A stretch of 64,000 nucleotides of DNA from an uncultured Oscillospiraceae bacterium (lineage in GTDB: Bacteria; Bacillota; Clostridia; Oscillospirales; Acutalibacteraceae): contig CABULH010000001.1 of assembly GCA_902492455.1 (NCBI GenBank), positions 288,292 to 352,291 on the forward strand, in the 5' to 3' direction. The notes below the pieces were generated by a model, which made no database searches, was not told where the DNA came from, and saw only the letters and a program-made list of their open reading frames with translations. This document shows, piece after piece, positions 1-10,960 of the stretch; position 1 is the first letter of the stretch, and each line of letters opens with the position of its first letter. The position numbers and the translations under genes are program-made.

Positions 1-1
1 G

Positions 2-712
2 ACCTTTGGCGTGAGCGCTCTGCCGGTGATTACCTCCGCTTGGGCGCTGAAGGATAAAAAGCAGCTGCGGGGGATGGTTTCCACCGTGCTGCGGATCACC
101 CTGCTGGTGGCGCTGCCCGCCGGGATAGGGATGTCGGTTCTGGCCGGCCCCATCATCGGTATGATCTATAACTCCGCCAGCGCCGCCGTAGCCGGTCCCC
201 AGCTGGCCGTGCTGGGTTGGGCCACCATTTTCATCTGTCTGGTGGCGCCGATCAACGCTATGCTGCAGGCCATGGGACGGGCGGACATTCCCGCAAAAAT
301 CGTTTTGGTGGGCGGAGTGGTGAAGCTGGTGCTCAACACCACACTGGTGCTCAATCCGCATATCAATATCATGGGTTCGGCTTACAGCACCCTGGTTTGC
401 TATATCGTGATGGTGCTGCTGTCTCTGCTGTCTCTGCGCCGTGTGATGCGTATGCGGCTGCAGTGGCGGATGATTTTTATTAAGCCTTTACTGGCGGCGA
501 TTTTATGCGGAGCGGCCGCCTGGTCTTCCAATGGCCTGCTGGGAATGGTGATATCCAAACGCGTCGCTACCGCTTTAGCGATTTGTATTGCAGCAATTGT
601 TTACGTGATTGCCCTATTTTTGCTCAAAGCCATCCGCAAGGAAGAAATTTTAATGCTCCCCAAAGGGCAAAAAATCGCACAAACACTTGAAAAACACGGA
701 TGGATAGGGTAA
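2..712 (+). CDS. MurJ/SpoVB-type polysaccharide flippase, C-terminal part
   Basis: The open frame enters from the left edge in frame 2 and stops with TAA at 710-712, so only the last 236 or so residues are present and the start lies outside the window. The product is almost entirely hydrophobic, with about seven predicted membrane segments and short basic loops such as SLRRVMRMRL. This matches the C-terminal half of the MATE-like MVF/MurJ/SpoVB superfamily, which flips lipid-linked cell-wall or spore-cortex precursors. In many Clostridia a spoVB-type gene precedes mazG and an HU gene, and that order is seen here (mazG starts 83 bp downstream). Family assignment is fairly safe; SpoVB versus another paralogue cannot be decided from this fragment. 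Confidence 0.75.
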   Translation, partial: TFGVSALPVITSAWALKDKKQLRGMVSTVLRITLLVALPAGIGMSVLAGPIIGMIYNSASAAVAGPQLAVLGWATIFICLVAPINAMLQAMGRADIPAKIVLVGGVVKLVLNTTLVLNPHINIMGSAYSTLVCYIVMVLLSLLSLRRVMRMRLQWRMIFIKPLLAAILCGAAAWSSNGLLGMVISKRVATALAICIAAIVYVIALFLLKAIRKEEILMLPKGQKIAQTLEKHGWIG

Positions 713-794
713 TATAGATGATAGCTTTTCGACCTTACTGTCCAACCACGCGGTTAAACAACGCCGCCATCACAATGTCGACGAGGGTGCGCCA

Positions 795-1607
795 ATGGCT
801 GTTTCGTTTCCTCACAAGGATCATTATACGGTGGACGACCTGCTGCAGATTATGCAGCTGCTGCGCTCGCCGGATGGCTGTCCATGGGATCGGGAGCAGA
901 CTCATGAGAGCATCCGGACCGATTTCCTGGAGGAAACCCACGAGGCGCTGGAAGCCATCAACAACGAGGATGCCGCCGCCTTGGAGGAAGAACTGGGAGA
1001 CGTACTGCTGCAGGTGGTCTTTCACTCTCGCATTGAAGAGGAAAAGGGCGTGTTCGCCTTTGGCGATGTGGTGGATGGCATCTGTAAAAAGCTGATTATC
1101 CGTCATCCCCATGTATTTGGGGAAACAACGGTGGATTCCACCGGTCAGGTGCTGCAGAATTGGGATGCCATCAAACGCCGGACCAAGGGAGACAAATCCC
1201 AGGCGGATCTGCTGGGCAGCGTTCCCCGTACTCTGCCGGCGCTGATGCGGGCCGCGAAGGTCCAGAATCGGGCGCGGCGGGTTGGCTTCGACTGGCCGGA
1301 GGTGACCGGCGCACTGGAAGCACTGGACAGCGAAACGGCGGAACTGAAGGAAGCCATAGCTGCCGGAGACGCCGACGCGGTAGAAGAAGAACTGGGTGAC
1401 CTGCTCTTTTCTGCCGTCAATGTATCCCGTTTTGTGAAAAGCGACGCCGAACAGGCGCTGACTCGTGCCACCGATAAATTCATCCGCCGTTTCCGGCTGG
1501 TGGAGCGGCTGGCCGCCGCACGTGGGATATCTATGGCGGAAGCGCCGCTGGAACAGCTGGATGAGTTGTGGCGGGAAGCCAAAAAGGACGTGGAGACGTC
1601 CCATTAA
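795..1607 (+). CDS. mazG: MazG nucleoside triphosphate pyrophosphohydrolase
   Basis: A 270-residue protein with the two-domain MazG architecture. MazG enzymes hydrolyse (d)NTPs to the monophosphate and pyrophosphate and are thought to clean the nucleotide pool. The N-terminal domain opens with the family signature LRSPDGCPWDREQTHES (about residues 23-39). Its metal-binding helices are visible as E46, E47, E50 and E66, D69 (EETHE and EELGD). A second acidic pair with another EELGD lies near residues 190-210. The ATG follows a GAGGGTG sequence. It sits between the flippase and hup, a conserved clostridial order. Full length, nothing odd. Confidence 0.93.
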   Translation: MAVSFPHKDHYTVDDLLQIMQLLRSPDGCPWDREQTHESIRTDFLEETHEALEAINNEDAAALEEELGDVLLQVVFHSRIEEEKGVFAFGDVVDGICKKLIIRHPHVFGETTVDSTGQVLQNWDAIKRRTKGDKSQADLLGSVPRTLPALMRAAKVQNRARRVGFDWPEVTGALEALDSETAELKEAIAAGDADAVEEELGDLLFSAVNVSRFVKSDAEQALTRATDKFIRRFRLVERLAAARGISMAEAPLEQLDELWREAKKDVETSH

Positions 1608-1667
1608 TTGTTGCATCCATGTGTGGCTCACGCCCGCTGGTGTATAAAATCTAGGAGGTAAAACAGA

Positions 1668-1943
1668 ATGAACAAAGTGGAACTGATTGCTGCTGTTGCC
1701 GAGAAGTCCGGTCTTTCCAAGAAAGACGCCGAGAAAGCGGTTGCCGCTGTGCTGGAATCTGTTGTGGAAGCGGTTGCGAAAGAGGATAAGGTTCAGCTGG
1801 TTGGCTTCGGTACCTTTGAAGTGCGCGCCCGTGAAGAGAGAACCGGCCGCAACCCCCGCACCAAGGAAGCGATTGTTATTCCTGCTTCCAAGCAGCCTGT
1901 TTTCAAAGCCGGCAAGGCTTTCAAGGACGCGGTGGCGAAATAA
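1668..1943 (+). CDS. hup: HU family DNA-binding protein
   Basis: A 91-residue histone-like protein that binds and bends DNA as a dimer in the nucleoid. The sequence is typical: N-terminal MNKVELIAAVAEKSGLSKKDAE, the GFGTFEVR core strand, the flexible DNA-binding arm with RTGRNPRT, and the PVFKAGKAFKDAV end. A strong AGGAGG lies 8-13 bases before the ATG. It is 60 bp downstream of mazG and could be co-transcribed with it, although HU genes often have their own promoter. Length and motifs are standard. Confidence 0.97.
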   Translation: MNKVELIAAVAEKSGLSKKDAEKAVAAVLESVVEAVAKEDKVQLVGFGTFEVRAREERTGRNPRTKEAIVIPASKQPVFKAGKAFKDAVAK

Positions 1944-2031
1944 GGTTTTATACAAACCGCGGAATAGTGGAGAGGAAGGCAGAGATGCATCCTCTCCATT
2001 TTTCAATTTTGGGGGATGGAGGGGAATAGGC

Positions 2032-2424
2032 GTGAAACGTTTCCGATGGATACCGGCAGCTTTGGCAGGCGGCCTGGTTCTGGCGATTGTCATTCAAATC
2101 GGCAGATTCGTATACCATTCGGAATACAAAATTACCGAGGTTGCCGTTTACCCTTCGCCGGATGGATCCTATCAGGTGGCTTTGCAGGCGGTGGGTCAGC
2201 CGGATTGGCCCTTTGGGGCGGCAGCGGGCAGGGTACAGTTTTATAAAATCCAGGGCAAAAAGAAGGTGATGATAGAGGAGTTTTCCATCTCTGTCAGCGA
2301 TGACGGTGCACCTATTCATAGGGAGAGCTGTCGTGTGGAATGGCAGGAGGATAGGGTGATCATTACCTTGAGCGGCAGTGAGCAGGAGGACGAGGTGCAC
2401 ACCGTTGCACTGATTTCCGGATAG
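2032..2424 (+). CDS. Small membrane-anchored protein of unknown function
   Basis: About 130 residues. I chose the GTG at 2032, preceded by GGAGGGG at about 8 bases; the same frame is open further upstream but that part overlaps hup and has no start signal. One hydrophobic segment (about residues 5-22) is followed by an extracytoplasmic domain containing SPDGSYQ, then GQPDWPFG, a DDGA turn and an acidic EQEDE near the end. The SPDG and WPFG elements recall small secreted or anchored proteins of Firmicutes with uncharacterised domains (DUF5412-like), but I cannot name a family with confidence. It ends inside the arm of a shared terminator at 2419-2470. Confidence 0.7.
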   Translation: MKRFRWIPAALAGGLVLAIVIQIGRFVYHSEYKITEVAVYPSPDGSYQVALQAVGQPDWPFGAAAGRVQFYKIQGKKKVMIEEFSISVSDDGAPIHRESCRVEWQEDRVIITLSGSEQEDEVHTVALISG

Positions 2425-2470
2425 AAAAATCGGGAGAGAATCACTGGATTCTCTCCCGATTTTTCTATCC
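2419..2470. terminator. Bidirectional intrinsic terminator
   Basis: A perfect 24-bp inverted repeat (2419-2442 against 2447-2470) around an ACTG loop. The GC core GGGAGAGAATC is flanked by A5 on one side and T5 on the other, so it can terminate transcripts from both sides. It separates the convergent genes ending at 2424 (plus) and 2477 (minus), and its left arm overlaps the stop codon of the plus-strand gene. Confidence 0.92.
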
Positions 2471-2476
2471 GGAAGT

Positions 2477-3328
2477 TTATTCACCCATCCGGTTAAACAG
2501 ATAGGTAACCACGCCGCCGATAATCAGCACCACGGCGCAAAGCACACCATCCCGAGCCAGCTGAAAGCCGGAAGGAATCAGGGTAAAGATGGAGCCAACC
2601 ACAAATCCCATGATGCCCGCATAAGTCATTTGTTCATAATGCTTCAGCAAATAGCCGATTCCCTTGGCGCAGAGCACCAGCCCCAAGACTGCGCCGATGC
2701 CGAAGGGGATCAGCAGGGGGATATTCAGATCGGATACGGCCTTGATTACCGAGCCGTATGCGCCCAGCAGCACCATCACGAAGGAACCGCTGATGCCCGG
2801 CACAATCATGCAGGCGGCAGCCACCGCGCCGTAAAGGAGCATCAGGAAGAAAACCGGAATGGTCAACTGGGTAAAGCGCACGGCCGATTCGGTACTGTCG
2901 GAAAAAATCGCCATAGGAATCATGATGCCCAGGGTGATGAGAAAGGGAAGCAGCAAAGTGGGCTTAAACTTTGGCTTTACCGCCTTGCCGAAAATCAGGG
3001 GGATGCTGCCCAGAATCACACCGATAAAGAAGAAGTTGGTGGGAATGTTGTGGTGCTCCAGAAGGTAGCTCACCAATTTGCTGCAGAGCAGGATGCTGAC
3101 AACCAGGCCCACGCCCAAGGGAACCAGGAATAAAAGGTTTTTCTTCCAATTCTTTTTTAGTTCGATCCACAGATGGGAAATCAGCTGAATCAGCTGATCA
3201 TAAATACCGAAGGAAGCAGCCATGGTGCCGCCGCTGACGCCGGGAATTACATTGGCAATTCCCAGGACCGCTCCGATAATCAGGTTCTTAACGATAGCGA
3301 GTAAGAGATTAGCCGCTTCTTTTGTCAT
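2477..3328 (-). CDS. DUF368 membrane protein (polyprenyl-phosphate translocase family)
   Basis: A polytopic membrane protein of about 283 residues. I prefer the ATG at 3328 because GGAAAGGA abuts the alternative ATG at 3340. The DUF368 hallmarks are present twice: ANVIPGVSGGT near the N terminus and MIVPGISGSF in the middle, fitting an internally duplicated fold. DUF368 proteins (PopT) have been shown in other bacteria to be undecaprenyl-phosphate translocases that recycle the lipid carrier for wall synthesis; that role here is by family. It is the last gene of a minus-strand operon with DUF4956, VTC and CotH genes (45-57 bp gaps), so an envelope function fits. Confidence 0.88.
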   Translation of the reverse strand: MTKEAANLLLAIVKNLIIGAVLGIANVIPGVSGGTMAASFGIYDQLIQLISHLWIELKKNWKKNLLFLVPLGVGLVVSILLCSKLVSYLLEHHNIPTNFFFIGVILGSIPLIFGKAVKPKFKPTLLLPFLITLGIMIPMAIFSDSTESAVRFTQLTIPVFFLMLLYGAVAAACMIVPGISGSFVMVLLGAYGSVIKAVSDLNIPLLIPFGIGAVLGLVLCAKGIGYLLKHYEQMTYAGIMGFVVGSIFTLIPSGFQLARDGVLCAVVLIIGGVVTYLFNRMGE

Positions 3329-3385
3329 GGCGATAACCATTCCTTTCCAGAGGAAACATGCCGGCGGAGAATTATTAGGACCAGA

Positions 3386-4078
3386 TTACAGGCCGAATTC
3401 GCCCTCATAGCTTACCAGGCTGGCGTCCATTACCCCGTCTACGCTCAGGAACTTGTCGATGGTGGTCATCTCATCGTCACGCAGGGAGACCTCTACCGTG
3501 ATTTCCGCGCCGCTGCGGGTCATGGTGCGGGATTTGATGCGATGCTTGGGCAGAATCCGCAGCGCTTTGCCGATGTTGGCGGATTTGGAGGGATCATACC
3601 GTACCACCAGCAGATAGGGGGATTTGGATTTCTTATAAAACAGAGAGATAATGAAATACAAGAAGCCCACGCCCACGCAGGCAATGATGCCGATGAGATA
3701 AAGACCCGCGCCGGCCATAATACCGCAGGTGATGGACCAGAACATGAACACCGTATCCACCGGATCCTTAATAGCGGTGCGGAACCGGACGATGGACAGG
3801 GCGCCCACCATACCAAGGGAGAGGGCCAGGTTGGAGGAGATGGTTCGGATGACCAGCGCCGTCACCATGGACAAGAGAATCAGGGAAAAAGCAAAGCCTT
3901 TCGAAAAGAGTACGCCGCGGAAGGTCTGACGATAGATCAGCAGGATGAACAGGCCCATACCAAAGGCCACAATCAGAGAAAGCACCATCTGGCCGACGGT
4001 GGTGCCGGAGCCGTTGAACTGATCCAGCACGCTGTTTTTGATGAAATCAAAGGCGTTCAGTGAAAGTGATGTAAGCAT
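3386..4078 (-). CDS. DUF4956 domain-containing membrane protein
   Basis: 230 residues with four to five membrane segments in the first 145 residues, then a soluble C-terminal domain (about 150-230) with alternating charged strands. The conserved DUF4956 stretch GMVGALSIVRFRTAIKDP is present at about residues 90-107. Function is unproven; the family is repeatedly found beside VTC-domain polyphosphate polymerases and CotH kinases, exactly as here. GGAGGG precedes the ATG by 6 bases. It lies 45 bp after the VTC gene in the same operon. Confidence 0.9.
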   Translation of the reverse strand: MLTSLSLNAFDFIKNSVLDQFNGSGTTVGQMVLSLIVAFGMGLFILLIYRQTFRGVLFSKGFAFSLILLSMVTALVIRTISSNLALSLGMVGALSIVRFRTAIKDPVDTVFMFWSITCGIMAGAGLYLIGIIACVGVGFLYFIISLFYKKSKSPYLLVVRYDPSKSANIGKALRILPKHRIKSRTMTRSGAEITVEVSLRDDEMTTIDKFLSVDGVMDASLVSYEGEFGL

Positions 4079-4123
4079 AATAACCCTCCAAACCGTCTCA
4101 AGACGGCAAAATTAACAGAGAAC

Positions 4124-4807
4124 TTATTGGAACTGTCTGCACAGTTCGTATTTGGATATGGCGCAGCGGGTAGCGGGGACCGGACGCAGCAGCTGCCGTA
4201 GGGAGTAGGGCAGGTCGTCATCGAACTTGACCTCCAAAATCATGCGGTCAGACGGAAAAACCGGGATCGTGCGGATGTCCGGGCTAAACAGATCGGTGCG
4301 ATAATTGCCGGTGGCGAGATTCATGTCAAAGGTGATGCGGACATCCAGAAAGGTATAAGCCTCCCGATAGTAATCCACCATCACGGCGGGGCGCAGCAGC
4401 CGGGTGCGGGCTTTGTAATAGAAGTTACGCAGCAGCGGCTGGCTTTCCCCAGCTTCGTATAAAAACCAGATGTCCCCGGCCAGAAGGCGGTCCGCCTGCG
4501 CCCGGGTCAAGGAGGCGGACAGCTTTTTGGTTAAAGAATTCTTTTTCTGCTTGGCTTCCAGACGGATGAAGGAATCGTCCAGATCATAAAAGCGGAGGCG
4601 GAATTTTTCCCGGTCCTGAATGCCTTCCACCTTGTCCAGCAGGCCGCTTTGACAGTAATCGTCAAAGTACAGACTGCGGATCATGTAGCTGCCGTCCGGA
4701 TGAACGGTGTGGGAATCGGTTTCCATAGCAGCCTGCAGACGGGAACGCAGCATCTGGTAGCCGGCGGAACTGATGAAGTATTTGTTTTCATGACGATAGC
4801 CGTCCAT
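4124..4807 (-). CDS. VTC-domain (polyphosphate polymerase-like) protein
   Basis: 227 residues covering a single VTC domain, a member of the CYTH/TTM fold. Expected basic and acidic tunnel-lining strands are visible: RHENKYFIS at the start, EKFRLRFYD, RLEAKQKKNSLTKK, MVDYYREAY and ILEVKFDDDLP. In yeast Vtc4 this domain makes polyphosphate from ATP; in bacteria with this neighbourhood the activity is inferred. No membrane segment of its own, so it may work with the neighbouring DUF4956 membrane protein. GGAGGG precedes the ATG. The operon order CotH-VTC-DUF4956 is recurrent in Gram-positive genomes. Confidence 0.88.
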   Translation of the reverse strand: MDGYRHENKYFISSAGYQMLRSRLQAAMETDSHTVHPDGSYMIRSLYFDDYCQSGLLDKVEGIQDREKFRLRFYDLDDSFIRLEAKQKKNSLTKKLSASLTRAQADRLLAGDIWFLYEAGESQPLLRNFYYKARTRLLRPAVMVDYYREAYTFLDVRITFDMNLATGNYRTDLFSPDIRTIPVFPSDRMILEVKFDDDLPYSLRQLLRPVPATRCAISKYELCRQFQ

Positions 4808-4846
4808 CGTCGGGTCCCTCCTGTCCGGGGCGGCGGCCCCTGGGTA

Positions 4847-7786
4847 TTATTCGAAAATGCGGTCGATCTCCTCGGCGGACAGCTTGAATACAGAGGCGAC
4901 CGGATCGGTGGAAAGCTCTTTTTTAATATACTTCTGCCGGTTGCGGGCAAACACCCGGAAAGCCTCCACCTCGTTTTCCCATACCAGGGTATAGGGGTTC
5001 CAGCGCTGAAAGTTCCGTGTTACCTCCGGCTTGTAGCGGTTATAGAATTCGTCGATCCGCGCCAGCACCCGCTCGGTGTTCCAGACGTTTTTCATGTTGT
5101 ATTCCAACCGCTCAACAAACAGCGCCCGGAATTTGTCGTTCTTCAGCAGGTTGTAGATGAGATCGGTGCTGAAGGCGTTTTGGGTGCCGGTGCCGCCGGG
5201 CTTGATGTTGTACCAGATCCGGTCGGTTCGGCTGCCGGCAAAGCCCTGGTCGGTGTCGTAGAGAATCCAGCGCCATTTGCCGTCGGTTTCGGAAGAGCGG
5301 TAGAAGCGGATGTTGCCCGCGTCGTTGTTGGAGCAGTAGATTTCCGCGATATAGTAGTCGCAGTAGTTCACAAAATCCATGCGGGCGTCCAGATAGTTGT
5401 AGACCTCATCGGTGTTCATGGAATTCTTGTGCGCCCTGACGTATTCGAGCATCGCCTTGTAATCCTCGTTGCTGCCGGCGTTGACCGCCGAATTGCCCTG
5501 GAGCAGATCCACCGAGCCGGGAGAGACGTTTTCATGAGTGGCGATGAAATTTTCGTCGATTTTTTCCCGGATGTTGTAGACGCCCCAATACTGGCCGTTG
5601 ATATATACCACCACCGGGCGGTAGGCCTGTACCTGCATCAACCCCAGATCGTCCACCAGAGAGGTGGTCATGGCGTCTTTAAACATGGTGCGCAGCCGCT
5701 CCTGACCGGAGGACCGCAACAAAAGAGAATTATAATAGGTAAAGTCCCGGCTGTCAAATACCGGATAGTCCAGATGGGATGCGCCGTAGCAGTCCCGGAA
5801 TTTGATGGACAGGGATTTCTTCTCATACATTCGGGATGCGCCGCCGAAAATCCGCACGCCGCACCCCAACGAAAAACCCGGCTCGCCTTCCCCGAAAAAC
5901 TCGATATTGGCGGCCCGTTCATAGTTCATGCCCCGGCCGTTATAGTTTTTATCCGTATAAATGCCTTTGTTGGGATCAAAAAGGCCGTCCGGATCGGAGG
6001 CCAAACTCACCACGTCCATGGTGTGGTTTTCGTTGATGATATAGGAAGCGGTCATCACGTCGCTGACCATACGGCCCTCCTGTACCGCTACCGCCCGCAC
6101 GGCGGTGGTTTTGGTCAGGGTCAGCGGCCCGGTATATCGCTGGCTGGAGGTGGTGGGAACGCTGCCGTCGGTGGTGTAATAAATGGCGCCGCTGCCGGAC
6201 AAGGGCACCTCCACAGCGTTCACCCCATTATAAATTCCCGCCGCTGTTTGTGCTACCGGGGTGGCCGTCAGCTGCCGCACGGCGGTTCCGCTGTTGGCCG
6301 CGCCCGGGGTCGGGGTGCTGTAATAGGAGAATCCATGGCCGCCGGCCGTCCGGCCGCGGCTGGTGTTCAGCGGCAGGTTGTTGAGGCTGACGAAATCCGC
6401 TGCAACGCCGTTGGGATCGGTAAGGATCACGGCGCATTCGGTACTGTCCAGCTTGAAATTGGCCTGAATATAGGCGCTGCTGTTGACGATGGTGCCGCCG
6501 GTGGCGTAAACCAGAAGATATCCGCCCGCCGGAATGGACACATCCGGCAGCGCGAAGAGATCCGGCTGTTCAGGGTCGTTGCTCAGATGCCAGCCGTTGA
6601 GGTTCACCGCCTGATTGGTGGGGTTGTACAGCTCAATCCAGTCCTGGAACTTACCCGATAAGGCCCGGCCGTATTTGGTGTTGCGGGTCATGGCCTCGTT
6701 GATGAGAATCGGTCCCGGGCGCTTCTGATCCTGAGCTTCCCAGAAGGCGCTGATTCCGGCATCGGTATTGGGATAGCCGGGGGATGGGCTGTCCGAACGG
6801 TTCCAGGCGTCGCCCTCTCCACGGACCAAAGCCTCATCCGTCGCCAGCCCGTTGATTTCCACACTGTCGATACGGATGCCGGAAGGATTGGAGAGATAGA
6901 CGGTATCGCTGCCTTTGTTTAGCTTAAAAGTCGCATGAAGCTCCGACGCGTCGGCGGAGTGCCCCTTGCCGGAAGCGAATACCAGTACGGTTTCGCCGGG
7001 CTTCAGGGTCAGGGCTGGGAACCGGAATTTTAAAGGTTCGGTTTCATCGTTGGAGAGACCGTAATTCTGCAGGGGAATGTCCTTGTCCGAGCGATTCGTC
7101 ACCTCGATATAATCCGGGAACAGACCGTCCGCATCTTGGATAGTGGCCCCGTTGGCCGCCATCACCTCACTGAGAACCAGATCGTTTTGCTCCGCAGTCC
7201 GGGTGGCGATGAAGGACTGATAACCCTCGTCGGTGTTGGCGAAGCCGGGGGTGAACCGTTCACTGGCGGTAAAGGTCTTTTCGCCGCGTATGGCGGAGGT
7301 ATTGGTCTGCAGGGAGATGGTCTGGATGGATTCCACCATCTCGCCTGCCGCATTCTTGATTCCCAAAGTTTCCCCGCCGGCAGCCTTAAGCTTCAGGTTG
7401 GAATGGAGATCTTTTTTCCCTTCACCATCGCAGAAGATCACTAGATAGCCGTCCGGCTCTAGCTGCATGGCGGGCAACATCCATGTGTTGTTGCCGTCGG
7501 TAAGGGCGTAGCCGCTTAAAGAAAGAGCTTTACGGCCCACATTGTGCAGCTCCACCCAATCGCAGAAGTTACCCTCTGCATCCGGATAAGCGGTATTGCT
7601 GCTCATGTATTCCGAAATCTGCAAGAGAGAATTCTGCACGGTGATGTTGGGCGCTGCTTCGGCATCCCGGGGTGTGATCAGAAGTGCCAGAAGAGTGAAA
7701 AGAATAAAAACGGCGCCCAGTATACAGGTCATTCGGACGAGGGAGCTTGTCCCTTTTTCGGCAGCGTTTTTTCGTTGTCGGGCCAT
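4847..7786 (-). CDS. CotH kinase family protein with lamin-tail domains
   Basis: About 979 residues. I take the ATG at 7786 (7 bases after GGAAAGGA) over the one at 7792. The order is: a cytoplasmic basic tail, one membrane anchor (about 20-40), three lamin-tail/LTD-like domains (about 50-190, 205-330, 365-480, each opening with an I/LxEyM or NEAM strand and a DWIEL/DYIEV motif), a chitobiase C-terminal-like domain with YYTTDGSVPT (about 530-590), and a CotH kinase domain (about 600-950). The CotH active-site motif is seen as RWILYDTDQGF. CotH proteins phosphorylate secreted or coat proteins. A surface location is likely. First gene of the four-gene envelope operon. Confidence 0.93.
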   Translation of the reverse strand: MARQRKNAAEKGTSSLVRMTCILGAVFILFTLLALLITPRDAEAAPNITVQNSLLQISEYMSSNTAYPDAEGNFCDWVELHNVGRKALSLSGYALTDGNNTWMLPAMQLEPDGYLVIFCDGEGKKDLHSNLKLKAAGGETLGIKNAAGEMVESIQTISLQTNTSAIRGEKTFTASERFTPGFANTDEGYQSFIATRTAEQNDLVLSEVMAANGATIQDADGLFPDYIEVTNRSDKDIPLQNYGLSNDETEPLKFRFPALTLKPGETVLVFASGKGHSADASELHATFKLNKGSDTVYLSNPSGIRIDSVEINGLATDEALVRGEGDAWNRSDSPSPGYPNTDAGISAFWEAQDQKRPGPILINEAMTRNTKYGRALSGKFQDWIELYNPTNQAVNLNGWHLSNDPEQPDLFALPDVSIPAGGYLLVYATGGTIVNSSAYIQANFKLDSTECAVILTDPNGVAADFVSLNNLPLNTSRGRTAGGHGFSYYSTPTPGAANSGTAVRQLTATPVAQTAAGIYNGVNAVEVPLSGSGAIYYTTDGSVPTTSSQRYTGPLTLTKTTAVRAVAVQEGRMVSDVMTASYIINENHTMDVVSLASDPDGLFDPNKGIYTDKNYNGRGMNYERAANIEFFGEGEPGFSLGCGVRIFGGASRMYEKKSLSIKFRDCYGASHLDYPVFDSRDFTYYNSLLLRSSGQERLRTMFKDAMTTSLVDDLGLMQVQAYRPVVVYINGQYWGVYNIREKIDENFIATHENVSPGSVDLLQGNSAVNAGSNEDYKAMLEYVRAHKNSMNTDEVYNYLDARMDFVNYCDYYIAEIYCSNNDAGNIRFYRSSETDGKWRWILYDTDQGFAGSRTDRIWYNIKPGGTGTQNAFSTDLIYNLLKNDKFRALFVERLEYNMKNVWNTERVLARIDEFYNRYKPEVTRNFQRWNPYTLVWENEVEAFRVFARNRQKYIKKELSTDPVASVFKLSAEEIDRIFE

Positions 7787-8111
7787 ACGCATTTCCTTTC
7801 CAGAGGGTATTTGGCCGCTAAGGCCGCAGTTTACTTCGCTAGTATAGCATATATCCTTTGATTATGGCACAAAATATTTGCAAAAATTCCCACGGCACCG
7901 GCTTTTTTCTCTTGTTCATTCCTAAACAGGAGTTTTTGCCCGGTCGGCTGAATTTTTCCTGCTCTGATAACGAATGCTAGAAAGTAGTTTTTTTGACAAA
8001 GAGCATGATTTGTACAAGGAATTTTTCAGAAAAACCATGGACAAAGCGGTCTTTTTACGGTAAGATACTGGATATGGTTAAATTTGGGGCGGAGAAAGGA
8101 ATGGTCCACCC
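7787..8111. other. Divergent intergenic region, CotH operon / V-ATPase operon
   Basis: 325 bases between divergently transcribed operons. It is AT-rich compared with its flanks and holds the best plus-strand promoter candidate at 8038-8066. An isolated TTGACA at 7993-7998 has no partner -10 at 16-18 bases. I see no ORF, RNA gene or repeat here. The promoter of the minus-strand operon must lie just above 7800 but no convincing pair stands out. Confidence 0.6.
8038..8066 (+). promoter_or_regulatory. Candidate sigma-A promoter of the V-ATPase operon
   Basis: TGGACA (8038-8043), a 17-base spacer, then TAAGAT (8061-8066). It lies 46 bases upstream of the first ATPase gene and no other good pair is seen nearby. 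Confidence 0.5.
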
Positions 8112-8423
8112 ATGGCACAGGAACTGATCGACCGGATCCGCGAGGCGGAGCGAAAGGGAGACGAGTTGGAGAAACAGGCTGCGGCAGACGCTGCGGCCTG
8201 TGTACGGGATGCAAATACACAAGCGGGTGAACAAATACGCCGCGCTGGCGGTGAGGCGGAAGCCGAAGGCCGGCACCGGATGAAATTGGCAGCAGAAGAG
8301 GGAGAATCCATCAAGGCCGCCGCCCGCCGGGAGGCGGAGGAACGGGCGGCAGAACTGCGCGCCCAGGCCGAAAGCCGAATGACGGAAGCGGTGGAGCAGG
8401 CTTCCAGACTGCTGCTGGGCTGA
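8112..8423 (+). CDS. V-type ATPase subunit G/H (peripheral stalk)
   Basis: A 103-residue, highly charged Ala/Glu/Arg-rich protein with no hydrophobic core segment, predicted to be one long coiled coil (EADREAERKGDELEKQ-like heptads through residue 95). This is the pattern of the small peripheral-stalk subunit (AtpH/NtpF) that pairs with subunit E to hold the V1 head. AAAGGA lies 11 bases before the ATG. It is the first gene of the nine-gene operon, which is the usual place of this subunit. The sequence itself is low in specific motifs, so the call rests mainly on composition and position. Confidence 0.85.
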   Translation: MAQELIDRIREAERKGDELEKQAAADAAACVRDANTQAGEQIRRAGGEAEAEGRHRMKLAAEEGESIKAAARREAEERAAELRAQAESRMTEAVEQASRLLLG

Positions 8424-8455
8424 GGATCAATGTCGCAAAAGAGTGGTGATGTTAT

Positions 8456-10923
<2,468 letters not shown>

Positions 10924-10960
10924 GGGATGCGGAAACCACAGGAAAGGCGGGAAACAGCGG

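Noticed and set aside
4649..6661. A 670-codon plus-strand frame opposite the CotH gene
   Set aside because: Antisense to a gene with clear domains; GC-rich third positions keep the opposite strand free of stops.
7993..7998. TTGACA as the -35 box of the V-ATPase promoter
   Set aside because: No acceptable -10 box 16-18 bases downstream; the pair at 8038-8066 is better.
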